Assembly (NCBI GenBank): GCA_016718825.1
Contig: JADKCL010000034.1
Coordinates: 1-64,000, forward strand
Direction: 5' to 3'
Length of the DNA stretch: 64,000 nucleotides
Source: Bacteroidota bacterium
GTDB lineage: Bacteria; Bacteroidota; Bacteroidia; J057; JADKCL01
Positions 1-7,732 of this stretch are shown here, in pieces. Position numbers and translations under genes: made by a program. The notes beneath the pieces were generated by a model. The model was not told the origin of the DNA, searched no databases, and saw nothing but the letters and a program-made list of their open reading frames with translations. Numbering within the stretch: position 1 is the stretch's first letter; each line of letters starts with the position of its first letter.

Positions 1-726
1 ATCAATACCCGCCCGCCTGAACGCCCTGAAATCTTGAAATTGGTCACACAGCTTCCCAATCCTGGAACCGGTGCGGCTGGCGGTGTGCGGGTGGAAATCA
101 ACCAGTATCCCGAAACCGCAGGCATTACAAAGTTTCGGGTTTATCGGGCAACCGATTTTTCCAAGGCTCAGCATGTCCGTACCATGCAGGAAGCCATTGA
201 GTCTGCCATCGGGAATTCGGCATTGGATACCTTCTCTGATCTGGCCTTCCCGCCGTATTCAGAGACCCTGTATTACCGCGTGGTGGCGTTGCGTGAGGTG
301 AAGAATGAGCAAGGTGCCCCTGAGTGGATTCCCTCGCAGCCATCCAACCTGGTTCTTTCAAGCATGATCGATACGGTGAATCCCCCGGCGCCATCCATCA
401 CGCACTCCGTGGCAAACACCTTGAGCAGCCCAGCAAGGTTCCAATACGTTACGCTGACCTGGAATATGACGGCATGGAATGCGAAGTATTACCTGTACAA
501 GATGAACACCAAGGGGAATTGGAACAAAATCTTCGAGATCAAGTCCAATGATCCGATGGATCTGATCTATCCTCCACAAGGAAATTTCGGCCTTCCGTTC
601 TACCAGGAGACGGCCTTCCTTCTGAAGGAGGACGATGATGGGAACCCGATCTATCATCGGTTCAAGGTGGTGGCTGAAAATGCTTCTGGATTGCTTACCC
701 TGAGGGATGAGGAGTTGACAATCTGA
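1..726 (+). CDS. Fibronectin type III-like protein, C-terminal part (5' end outside window)
   Basis: The reading frame is already open at base 1, so this is the C-terminal 241 residues of a longer protein. It contains two stretches that look like fibronectin type III beta-sandwiches: one with FRVYRATDFSKAQ followed by YYRVVALREV, and a second running from PAPSITHSV to RFKVVAENASG. The chain ends without a recognisable sorting domain or membrane anchor. Fn3-like repeats usually mediate binding in large surface or secreted proteins, but the catalytic or targeting part, if any, lies upstream. The function is unknown. Confidence 0.75.
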   Translation: MNTRPPERPEILKLVTQLPNPGTGAAGGVRVEINQYPETAGITKFRVYRATDFSKAQHVRTMQEAIESAIGNSALDTFSDLAFPPYSETLYYRVVALREVKNEQGAPEWIPSQPSNLVLSSMIDTVNPPAPSITHSVANTLSSPARFQYVTLTWNMTAWNAKYYLYKMNTKGNWNKIFEIKSNDPMDLIYPPQGNFGLPFYQETAFLLKEDDDGNPIYHRFKVVAENASGLLTLRDEELTI

Positions 727-1016
727 AAGGTAGTTAAATGTGGTCCAAAACCTTAGATTGATATCTCAAAGCAACAATGCTCATAAAGAGCTATGTTACC
801 CCATTTATCCTGATTGTCCTTGGAGCGATCAAGTGTGAGGCGCGAAGGGAATAATGGGTTTTTGATTATTTGGAGTCAAACAGGCGGCCACCTCGGGGCG
901 CGAGGTTTGTGGTGGGCTTCGTTAACCGGAGACTGCCACCGTCCAGCTTCCGCTTCGCGGAACGCGGTACCGATAGACGGCCCGTTCCCAGCGAACCTTG
1001 GATGCATTTTTTGGAA

Positions 1017-1140
1017 TGCCCGTTTATCCGTCAGGATGCCCATTCGTCCGGAGTTGGTACCGTTCGTCCGCATACGGTATGGGTACCGGGCAAGGGCGTG
1101 AATTCAGTGTGCGTTCGAGCGCGCGTGAGGAGGGGTTTGG
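1017..1140. repeat. Imperfect direct repeat, copy A
   Basis: This segment is repeated at 1297-1455. Shared blocks are GGAATGCCCGTT, CAGGATGCCC, TTCGTCC, TTGGTACCGTTCGTCC, GCAAGGGC, TTCAGTGTG, GTTCGAG and GCGTGAGGAGG, in the same order. A shorter relative (CCGTTGGATAAAT followed by ACTTCGTCC and GCCCGTTCGTCC) lies at 1460-1515. It is not coding, since frames across it do not hold between copies. Confidence 0.75.
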
Positions 1141-1154
1141 CTGCGCCAAATTAG

Positions 1155-1214
1155 CTCCCCTCTCCGCGATTTTTCCGCTAGGAAAAGTCGTGGAGAGCGG
1201 GCTGGGGGTGAGGC
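1155..1214. repeat. REP-like palindrome
   Basis: Positions 1160-1176 and 1181-1197 form 17-base arms with two mismatches and a 4-base loop. The flanks CTCCCC and GCTGGGGGTGAGG match the widespread CTCCCCTCTCC / GGAGAG-GGCTGGGGGTGAGG type of intergenic repeat that I know from several bacterial phyla. There is no T-run, so it is not a classical terminator. Confidence 0.65.
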
Positions 1215-1296
1215 GATAGAAAGAGCAGGTAACGGCGCATCCGTGGTTTCAGAAGGAACATGGGTTCAAAACCAAGCGTTTGGATCGTGGAGATTT

Positions 1297-1455
1297 GAAT
1301 GCTTGCCCGTTCATCCGGCAGGATGCCCGTTCGTCCAGAATTGGTACCGTTCGTCCAAAAGGGGTGCGCGCAAGGGCATACGGTGTGAAAGGACGAAAAT
1401 GAGCCGGTTTCAGTGTGAGTTCGAGTGTGCGTGAGGAGGAGTTGGGCAGAGCCCA
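1297..1455. repeat. Imperfect direct repeat, copy B
   Basis: This is the second copy of the segment at 1017-1140, in the same orientation and about 280 bases downstream. It contains an extra stretch of about 30 bases (GTGTGAAAGGACGAAAATG and flanks) relative to copy A. The gap between copies holds the palindrome at 1160-1197. Confidence 0.75.
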
Positions 1456-1970
1456 ACGTGCCCGTTGGATAAATAGATGTGCCACTTCGTCCTTCCAGAG
1501 TGCCCGTTCGTCCATTCTTGCTGCGCGGGGTTTTGAGATGTTGTATTATTGAAACATGTTGCCCGGAGTCTGCCAGGCGGGTCCGGAAACATCATGCTGT
1601 AATACTCTTGCTAACAACTGGCTGCCACCCGAAATACTGAGGGTGGTGCGTTCTTCCGCTTCGGGTGTTATGTATCTGGAGTGACGGGTCAAACCTAGTT
1701 TGCCCATGAGCAAAATGACCTATCAAAAGGCAATGTTTTGACCACAATCATTGCGCCGTTTTACGGTGCAAAGGAGAATATTTATTATGGTCAAAATGGG
1801 TTGATATACAGTGGCATAGGCCGATCAGGAGAGGTGTGTTATTGCGGGAAAATTGAGGTGAAAAAAAATTAAAAAATATTTTCGTTTTGATGTACCATAA
1901 TTGAATTCTTGGCGTATAGATTTGCAAAGAATGAATTTGAAGAAATAAACTGTTGCTGTTCTGAACTCTG

Positions 1971-2049
1971 GCCACTAAGGCACGAAGAACTTTTTGCCAC
2001 TAAGGCACCAAGACACCAAGGTGATTTTAGCCACTAAGGCACGAAGAAA
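1971..2049. repeat. Three copies of GCCACTAAGGCAC-AAGA repeat
   Basis: GCCACTAAGGCACGAAGA starts at 1971, a variant with CACCAAGACACCAAG starts at 1996, and a third copy starts at 2030. CCACTAAGGCACCAAGACACC repeats are common in intergenic regions of Bacteroidota. No function is evident. Confidence 0.8.
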
Positions 2050-2218
2050 AATTGACGATATTGTGGTTTAATTAGGAAAGGAGTAAGACATGTAAATCAT
2101 TGCTGGCTTCAGAACTTGCACTCCCTCTTGTAACAGCCGTTAGCCGCTCCATGTCGGCGTGATGTGGGGCATAAAAAACCAAGTTTTTTGCCAGTCGCCT
2201 TGTGTGATTCGAGCGGAA

Positions 2219-2249
2219 TTGCTCTGTGCGTATTGGTGTTTTACTTTAC
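2219..2249 (+). promoter_or_regulatory. Possible promoter of the 2267 gene
   Basis: TTG (2219-2221), a 20-base spacer, then TACTTTAC (2242-2249). This is an imperfect match to the Bacteroidota TTG-N19-21-TAnnTTTG pattern. It lies just before the ATG at 2267 and supports that start over an upstream one. Confidence 0.4.
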
Positions 2250-2266
2250 CCATAAACAATTTTCAT

Positions 2267-3067
2267 ATGGGAAAGCAATTTGGAGTTGTCCATTTGAGCG
2301 GACAGTACGGTAACGTCCGCATGGTCATCGACCAAGGCAAGGGCCGCGCCCATTTGTCGGATGTTGTGACCAAGGATCGAATCATGACGGAGGAGGCATT
2401 TGCCCCGACGCGTGAAAACATGTCGGAATTCACTGGCGCAGCTTTGGCCGCGAGTGCATTGCGCAAGTGCCTTGGAAACCAAGCTACGGGATTTGGTGAG
2501 CGCTATTTGACTTCGCGAATGCAAGGCTTGATGCGCAGGATTGTGTCTCAAAGCAGTGGCATCGGCGGGGAACGTTCGGTCGAAATTGCAGCCAATGCAG
2601 CTATGGCCTACGATTTCGACCTGAACCGGGAAGAGCCATTTGCGGGAAGGTTCAAGGCAGACTATGATCTGCTGCCGAATGTGGACCGCAATATGGTGCA
2701 GTTGGATGTGCCTGTGTTTGACACGCGTCTTGACTTGGCGAAACCGCAAGGCGCAACGCATTTTCGCGTCTACCTTGTTGCCGGCCTTCTTGCAGACTAC
2801 CAGTTTGTGGGCGGCACGATTCCTTATCAACCTGTCAATGCCGCGCTGAATGGATTGAAGGCATCGGACCAAACGGCGGTATTGCCTCTGCGCGGCCTGC
2901 TTGTGCCGACGAGCATTCAGCTGACTGCGACGATCGCGAACTCGCCGGTCGTGCCTGTGGACGTGAGCCTGGTCGTCGGGCTCGGCATTGAGTTCTACCG
3001 ACAAATCGGCGGTACCAATACGCTGATGGGTTCGGGCAATGCCATGCGAATTGAGCGTTTGTTTTAA
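2267..3067 (+). CDS. Conserved protein of unknown function
   Basis: 266 residues, starting MGKQFGVVHLSGQYGNVRMV at the ATG at 2267. An upstream extension to 2159 is open but lies across the promoter-like element, so it was rejected. There is no signal peptide or membrane segment. The N-terminal third contains a basic, Gly-rich segment (VIDQGKGRAHLSDVV) and an alpha-helical stretch (EFTGAALAASALRKCL). The C-terminal half reads as beta-rich (TSIQLTATIANSPVVPVDVSLVVGLG). I recall proteins of this general layout as uncharacterised in Bacteroidota. I cannot assign a function. Confidence 0.7.
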   Translation: MGKQFGVVHLSGQYGNVRMVIDQGKGRAHLSDVVTKDRIMTEEAFAPTRENMSEFTGAALAASALRKCLGNQATGFGERYLTSRMQGLMRRIVSQSSGIGGERSVEIAANAAMAYDFDLNREEPFAGRFKADYDLLPNVDRNMVQLDVPVFDTRLDLAKPQGATHFRVYLVAGLLADYQFVGGTIPYQPVNAALNGLKASDQTAVLPLRGLLVPTSIQLTATIANSPVVPVDVSLVVGLGIEFYRQIGGTNTLMGSGNAMRIERLF

Positions 3068-3273
3068 GCGCTGAAGAATTGGTTTTTTGCCGCTTGGCTG
3101 GCGGCTGGGTCCCGTTACCGCAAGGTGGCGGGACTTTTTCTTGAGCAGAATTTACGGAATTTGGCAGAATCAGGGTTGGTGTTGAATTGGAAGCAGGGTC
3201 TGAATCAGAATTTACGGGATTTGCAGAATTTTCGGAATTGTGTCCATTTGTATCACTGTTCATCACTTCACCA

Positions 3274-3451
3274 CGGCAGATCTTTGATCGGCTGCCCTAC
3301 TGGATTTGATGTGTTTGATCAACTTTCATTCGATCTTCATGGCAGATCTTTGATCGGCTGAAATGTTCCATTGGATGGGTTTGATCACCTTTCATTTGGA
3401 TGGGTTTGATCACCTTTCATTCGAACATCACGGCAGATCTTTGATCGGCTG
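3274..3451. repeat. Short-repeat array overlapping a gene end
   Basis: A unit ending GGCAGATCTTTGATCGGCTG occurs three times (ending at 3294, 3360 and 3451). Between the second and third copies, GATGGGTTTGATCACCTTTC occurs twice in tandem (about 3375-3420). The third GATC-rich unit lies inside the 3' end of the minus-strand GMC remnant and supplies its last residues and stop. Confidence 0.8.
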
Positions 3452-3761
3452 ACTTCTTCCATTTCTTGATATTCCCCCCCCTGCGTTCCAAGGGCATTTC
3501 CCTGAATTTTGCCCAGCTCCCGCCAAACCACAGCCCGGCAATTTTGGAATCCAACAAACCCAGCAACTGCCTGAATTCCTGCTGTTCGGCGGGACTTTGG
3601 GCTTCCATCAGGTCCAGAATCTGTTGCGGCACGTTAAAATCTGCCGGCGTTGCTGCCCAATAAGCTTTGTCGCCTCCTTCGGGGGCTTGCAATGCCGGGA
3701 TCAGGGTTTCACAGGCGGCCTCAAGGGCGGCGCGCTGTGCGGGGGTTACTTCAAAAGCCAT
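3417..3761 (-). pseudogene. N-terminal remnant of a GMC-type oxidoreductase
   Basis: 114 residues from the ATG at 3761. Residues 1-100 match the helical N-terminal region found before the FAD domain in bacterial long-chain alcohol oxidase-like GMC proteins: a TPAQRAALEAACETLIPAL start, a YWAATPADFNVPQQILDLM segment, and EFRQLLGLLDSKIAGLWFGG. The FAD-binding GxGxxG and the GMC domains, normally more than 500 residues, are absent. The last residues (SADQRSAVMFE) are encoded by the repeat array at 3274-3451, so the gene appears cut where the repeats begin. A run of nine C/G bases near 3473-3481 could also be slippage-prone. It starts 11 bases after the BNR gene's stop and was probably the third gene of that operon. 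Family assignment is from memory of the motif pattern. Confidence 0.6.
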
Positions 3762-3772
3762 TCGTCCAGAGA

Positions 3773-4858
3773 TTATTCTGCGAATCTAAGGGAATACACA
3801 TCGGAAAGGTAGTTGCTGAGGACGCTCCAGTTTTCGCCGCGATCTTCCGAGTAAAATACGTTGCCGGTGGTGCTGCCAAAGGCCAAGGTATCGGCGGTGA
3901 TGTCCATGGCGTGGCGGTAGACCAAGTCGTAAGAATGCGCTTGGGGAAGGCCTTTGCGTTGTTGGGACCAAGTTTTGCCGCCATCGGTGGTATGGCAGAC
4001 GCAAAGGGCCCGGTCAATCGTCACACGCATCACATCGCTGATCGCAGGTACAACCCAGGCCTCGTCGAGGTTCTTTTCGTCGGCAATGATTCCAAATCCG
4101 AAGTTTGCCGGGCCGTCTTTTTGAGAGATGTTTTCCCAAGTTGCAGCACCGTCGGTGGTGCGGTAGATCCCACAATGGTTTTGCTGCCACATGACTTCAA
4201 ACTGCCCGGGATGGGCGGCGACCAAATGCGGATCCTGCCCTACTTCAATGGTCGGATCGGGCAAAAAATCGGCACTCAGGCCTTTGTTGCGCGGTTGCCA
4301 AGTTTGGCCGCCGTCAAGGGTTTCAAAAGTTCCCGCACAAGAAATGCTGATATGGACATGGTTTTCATCCGCCGGATTCACGAGGATCGAATGAATCGCT
4401 GCATAGGTGCGGCCGCCTCCAAACCAGCCCTTTTTCCGGGTCGGATGGTTCCAAAGCCCTTCATTGAGTTCCCATGTCAAGCCATCGTCATCGGAATGAA
4501 AAAGGCCGCCGGGTTCGGTTCCTGCATACAATCTGCCAGGTTGGGAATCCAATCCCGGGGTGAGCACCCAGATGTATTTGAGTGCTGCGGGTTTGTCGTC
4601 GTCGATTTCGGCACCCTCCGGGTATTGTGGAGCCGGTACCTCGACCCAACTCTTGCCACGGTCTGCAGTGAAATGGAGTTTGCAGCCCCAATGCCCATGG
4701 TCGAGGCAGGCCCACCATTTGCCCGTGCGCGGATCGGCCATCGCGTAACTGACGGGGACGCCAAGGTGGTGCTCGCTTTCAAATTCCCAGGAATTTCCAA
4801 CGCGGCGGTACACAATGAGACCACGTCGCGTACCAATCAGGAGGGTGTTTTTTTTCAT
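3773..4858 (-). CDS. BNR/sortilin-like beta-propeller protein
   Basis: 361 residues, no signal peptide (starts MKKNTLLIGTRRGLIVY). The Asp-box signature of BNR propellers (S/T-x-D-x-G-x-T-W) recurs: FTADRGKSW, HSDDDGLTWE, ETLDGGQTWQ, RTTDGAATWE, HTTDGGKTWS and YSEDRGENWS. Such propellers occur in sialidases and sortilin-like proteins, but the sialidase Arg triad cannot be recognised here, so glycosidase activity should not be assumed. The start is 15 bases downstream of the MoaD-like gene's stop, which suggests one transcript. The combination of a BNR propeller with a MoaD/ThiS-fold protein is a conserved neighbourhood in other bacteria, as I recall. The role is unknown. Confidence 0.85.
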   Translation of the reverse strand: MKKNTLLIGTRRGLIVYRRVGNSWEFESEHHLGVPVSYAMADPRTGKWWACLDHGHWGCKLHFTADRGKSWVEVPAPQYPEGAEIDDDKPAALKYIWVLTPGLDSQPGRLYAGTEPGGLFHSDDDGLTWELNEGLWNHPTRKKGWFGGGRTYAAIHSILVNPADENHVHISISCAGTFETLDGGQTWQPRNKGLSADFLPDPTIEVGQDPHLVAAHPGQFEVMWQQNHCGIYRTTDGAATWENISQKDGPANFGFGIIADEKNLDEAWVVPAISDVMRVTIDRALCVCHTTDGGKTWSQQRKGLPQAHSYDLVYRHAMDITADTLAFGSTTGNVFYSEDRGENWSVLSNYLSDVYSLRFAE

Positions 4859-4873
4859 ATCGATCGAGAGAGG

Positions 4874-5146
4874 TTAACCACCGGAAAGGGCTTGCAGGAT
4901 GTAAACTTCGTCTTGCGGACTGATGGCATCTGCCAAATGCGTTCGGTCCCAAATCAATTCGCCACGGACGTAGACATTGACGTGCTCACGCAAGGCACCT
5001 TGGTCGTCAACGAGGTAGGATTTGATTCCAGGATGCAGCTCCTCAATGGCTTCCATCAACTCGGCCACCGAATCAGCCTCAACATTTGCCGGTGCAAGAT
5101 CCGGGAAGAAGCGTTTGAGATTGGGTGTGAATCTGACCTGCGGCAT
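4874..5146 (-). CDS. MoaD/ThiS-family ubiquitin-like protein
   Basis: 90 residues from the ATG at 5146 (MPQVRFTPNLKRFFPDL). A longer frame to 5269 would need a TTG start and adds 41 residues outside the fold. The beta-grasp pattern is visible: VRFTPNLKRFF, a helix AELMEAIEELHPGIKSYL, VNVYVRGELI, and a final DEVYILQALSGG ending in Gly-Gly. The exposed GG C-terminus is the site that E1-like enzymes adenylate and thiocarboxylate in MoaD and ThiS. No E1, MoaE, ThiG or cysteine desulfurase gene lies nearby, so its partner is unknown. It is the first gene of a tight operon with the BNR propeller. Confidence 0.85.
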   Translation of the reverse strand: MPQVRFTPNLKRFFPDLAPANVEADSVAELMEAIEELHPGIKSYLVDDQGALREHVNVYVRGELIWDRTHLADAISPQDEVYILQALSGG

Positions 5147-5317
5147 TGGGGGTACTTGGACGGGTTCAAAATCAAAATAAGCAGCATTGGCAAGCCGCAG
5201 TGCTCGGGATGGAAAATAGGGAATTTTTGGAAACGCGGTGAGGTTGATGGAAAATTTGGTTGTTGCCAATTGGGATTCAACAAGTAAGAAAACCGGAATA
5301 ATTCAGTTGCTGGGTGC

Positions 5318-5770
5318 TCAGGAAATGGAAATCAGGAACATAAAACAGAAGGAAACGAACACGGCGTGCGTCCAGAATAGCAATTCGCGGCCATCGCTTT
5401 CAATTCGGAGCAATCTGGGGAGGTGGATGAAGACGGTGGCAAGCATCGGGTAGGCTAGAAAAATCATCATCGGGATCACCCAATCGTCGAAGCAAAATCC
5501 TAAAAGGTCGGCGTCGGAACGGTAAATGCCGGTTTTCAATTCGAAGTCAAAAAAGATGAGATCGTGTTGATAGCCACGATAATAGTATAGAATTGAGCCT
5601 TTAATGGCCGTCGCAACTGTCAAAAGGAAAACGAGAGCGTTGGAGCCGTGAAGGAATACGGCACTGGTGGCTGGAGTAAGTGGACTTTCGGGATGCATCT
5701 TGCCCGAAGGTCGGGGGAATTTGCTCCGTGGAGGGTGGCAAACGGAGGGGATGTTGCCGAGAATGACCAT
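5318..5770 (-). CDS. Small membrane protein, unknown function
   Basis: 150 residues from the ATG at 5770; an internal ATG at 5698 (MHPESPLTPATSAVFLHG) is an alternative start. Three hydrophobic segments are visible: SNALVFLLTVATAIKGSILY, WVIPMMIFLAYPMLATVFIH and FWTHAVFVSFCFMFLISIS, separated by a polar stretch with many Asp residues. No family is recognised. The upstream neighbour on the same strand is a lipoprotein gene, but the 131-base gap holds hairpin repeats, so co-transcription is uncertain. Confidence 0.6.
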   Translation of the reverse strand: MVILGNIPSVCHPPRSKFPRPSGKMHPESPLTPATSAVFLHGSNALVFLLTVATAIKGSILYYYRGYQHDLIFFDFELKTGIYRSDADLLGFCFDDWVIPMMIFLAYPMLATVFIHLPRLLRIESDGRELLFWTHAVFVSFCFMFLISIS

Positions 5771-5824
5771 TGGTGCTTAGGTGGATTGCTTCATCCCCTC
5801 GTCATATCGGTGGTTCTCAGGTTC

Positions 5825-5870
5825 GCAAGCCGGAGGCTTGCTGCAGGATCAGCGTGCGGCCGGAGGCCGC
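5825..5870. repeat. Two GGA-loop hairpins
   Basis: GCAAGCC-GGA-GGCTTGC (5825-5841) and GCGGCC-GGA-GGCCGC (5856-5870) are perfect stems closing on the same GGA triloop. They are the same design as the hairpins at 11767-11967. Neither has a following T-run. Confidence 0.75.
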
Positions 5871-5901
5871 CGCTTCATCATTGGCCGCCGCTTCAAAAGC
5901 C

Positions 5902-6543
5902 TTATTGCGCAATCGTAGTAGCGCTTTTGGTCAGGATGGCGTGGAAGGGGACGGGTTTTGCACCTTGGGTCCATTCGCCCCAGAGTTCTGCGCCTTTGTC
6001 TACCGCCTTCACGGTTCTGAGGGTCATGGCCAATTTGCCTTTGTCGCTTTGGGAGGCCCAGTAGCTTTGGTCTTCGTTCAAATAGGCGCCGTAGACGATC
6101 ATGCCGGCGTTGCTGGGACGGGTGCCGAAGTTCACGACGAAGGCTTTCCATCCGTCGGGGCCATCGTACAAGGTGCTGCCACTTTGGACGAATTCGACTT
6201 CATCGGGCATCGTGGCCAAAATTCCATTCGCGAAGAGGACAATGCTCTCACGGCTCAGGATTTGATCCAACCAATCGGGCAGCGTTCCTGAGGCGGAGGA
6301 GAGGTTTGTTGTGCTCAACTTCAGGCCTTTCTCGACGGTTTGGGTGACCTTCTTTCCGAAAATGCTGTCTGGCAAGTTGTTGACGGGGAAATTCTGCGGT
6401 TCGACTTTGACCACCTGCGGGGTATCGATCGAATCCTTGGTTTTGTCGCCGTCTTGGGTGCCACCACCGCAGCCTGATGTCCAAACGAGCATTCCGGCCA
6501 AGGCAAAAGTGGTGAGCAACACGCGTACTTGAGTCAGTTTCAT
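5902..6543 (-). CDS. Lipoprotein, unknown function
   Basis: 213 residues. The N-terminus MKLTQVRVLLTTFALAGMLV followed by WTSGCGGG is a signal peptide with a lipobox ending at Cys25, so the mature protein should be lipid-anchored. A short Asp/Lys-rich linker (TQDGDKTKDSIDTP) leads into a globular domain with VEPQNFPVNNLP, WLDQILSRESIVLFANGILATMPDEVEF and GWKAFVVNFGTRPSNAG. I do not recognise the family. It lies alone between hairpin repeats and a divergent lipoprotein gene. Confidence 0.7.
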   Translation of the reverse strand: MKLTQVRVLLTTFALAGMLVWTSGCGGGTQDGDKTKDSIDTPQVVKVEPQNFPVNNLPDSIFGKKVTQTVEKGLKLSTTNLSSASGTLPDWLDQILSRESIVLFANGILATMPDEVEFVQSGSTLYDGPDGWKAFVVNFGTRPSNAGMIVYGAYLNEDQSYWASQSDKGKLAMTLRTVKAVDKGAELWGEWTQGAKPVPFHAILTKSATTIAQ

Positions 6544-6770
6544 TTCTTCGAATTTATTTCTGCCCGAATTTAGTCCATTCGCCCGTTTTTAAGAAAAATC
6601 CGGAAAAATTTTCGAGGCCCGTTAAACCTTCGTCTATCCTTCCCGTCTATCCTCCAAAATCCACAAAGAAGGACAATTTGAAAAGACGTTACCCAAGAAC
6701 ACATACGGTGGCCACCCAAGGTTCTGATGTTTGACTTCAAGATATTCACCTAGAAAAAACTAGAACTGGT

Positions 6771-7595
6771 ATGAAAAAGCACATTTTGAAATTCGCAGCC
6801 CTCGCCACATTGATGCTTCTTTTCGTGACGTCCTGCCAAAAGGACTCCGTCGAAAGCGATGATACCCAAATCTCGGCAAGCCAAACATCGTCGGATGCAG
6901 GTGGCATGATCGAACAAATCGAAGACGAAGCCGCTTACCGGATGTCTCCTTCGACGGCCGTCACAGGGTGCCCAACGGTGACTTGGTCCGCAGACCGCAG
7001 CACCTTCCCCAACACTTGCACGATTGACTACGGCACAGGCTGCATCGACCGCCATGGTCGCGAAGTCTCCGGTCAGATCACCGTCGATGTCAGTGCACCC
7101 TATTTTGAAGCCGGTTCGGTCCGCGTCACGCATACCGAGAACCTGACGGTGGACGGCAACAGCATTGCCTTTACCCGCACGGTCACGAATCAAGGCTTGA
7201 ACAGCAGCAATCAGATGTACTGGACGGTGGTGGTCAATGGCACCCGCGTCAAGGCAAGCGACAGCACCGAAGCCACTTGGTCTGCCAACCGGGTCCGTAC
7301 GATGACGGCCGGATTGGAAACCGAAGACAATCTGGAAGACGATGTCCATGAAATCACGGGCACTGCGACGGGCGTTTGCCACCGCGGCAATACCTTTACA
7401 AGCACGATTACAACGCCTTTGGTCAAGCGTGGCGACTGTCAGTGGATCGTGAGCGGCGTTGAAGTCACCACCGCCGAAGGTCGCCGTGGCGAACGCACCC
7501 TCGACTTTGGCGACGGCAGCTGCGACGACAAAGGCACGATCACCCTCCGCAACGGGGATACCCGCGAAATCACTTTGCACAGGCCCAGAAGGTAA
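6771..7595 (+). CDS. Lipoprotein, unknown function
   Basis: 274 residues with the signal MKKHILKFAALATLMLLFV and lipobox TSC (Cys22). The mature part starts with a Ser/Asp-rich linker and then a beta-rich domain containing four cysteines and repeated Thr/Val strands (EVSGQITVDVSAPYF, NLTVDGNSIAFTRTVTNQG, NTFTSTITTPLVKRGDCQW, GSCDDKGTITLRNGDTREI). The pattern matches uncharacterised Bacteroidota lipoproteins with a repeated C-x-n-G-x-I-T-x motif. It ends before a strong bidirectional terminator at 7672. No function is assigned. Confidence 0.7.
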   Translation: MKKHILKFAALATLMLLFVTSCQKDSVESDDTQISASQTSSDAGGMIEQIEDEAAYRMSPSTAVTGCPTVTWSADRSTFPNTCTIDYGTGCIDRHGREVSGQITVDVSAPYFEAGSVRVTHTENLTVDGNSIAFTRTVTNQGLNSSNQMYWTVVVNGTRVKASDSTEATWSANRVRTMTAGLETEDNLEDDVHEITGTATGVCHRGNTFTSTITTPLVKRGDCQWIVSGVEVTTAEGRRGERTLDFGDGSCDDKGTITLRNGDTREITLHRPRR

Positions 7596-7671
7596 GTTCG
7601 AAGTCTGCGGAAAGTTGGAGGGGTTGGATAAACGATGGATGATTCAGAGAGCGTAGCGTTATTGAAAAACG

Positions 7672-7700
7672 GCCCTGCCATTGGCGGGGCTGTTTTGTTT
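7672..7700. terminator. Bidirectional intrinsic terminator
   Basis: GCCCTGCC-ATT-GGCGGGGC stem (7672-7690, one mismatch), with TGTTTTGTTT after it on + and an A-run before it that gives TTTTTC on -. It sits between the convergent lipoprotein gene and the HNH/ATPase operon. Confidence 0.75.
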
Positions 7701-7732
7701 GGGGGTGGACCGTACCGCAGGTGGTATCGCTG

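Larger units (their letters stand above)
727..2158. other. Gene-free, repeat-rich region
   Basis: I find no convincing protein or RNA gene here. Open frames are short, lack start signals and run through repeats. The stretch holds a duplicated repeat (1017-1140 and 1297-1455), a strong palindrome (1160-1197) and a triplicated CCACTAAGGCAC repeat near its right end. Base composition turns AT-rich between about 1740 and 1960. Confidence 0.6.

Noticed and set aside
814..1595. Several overlapping open frames of 60-100 codons
   Set aside because: They run through the duplicated repeat in different frames, lack start signals and have Arg/Ser-rich composition typical of non-coding DNA.
3274..3451. 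Possible CRISPR-like direct repeats
   Set aside because: Distances between units are irregular, the intervening sequences are themselves repeated, and no cas gene is present.
3650..5287. Long open frame (545 codons) on the + strand
   Set aside because: It lies antisense to the BNR and MoaD-like genes, which show clear domain motifs. Its own translation has no recognisable domain and arises from the codon bias of the real genes.
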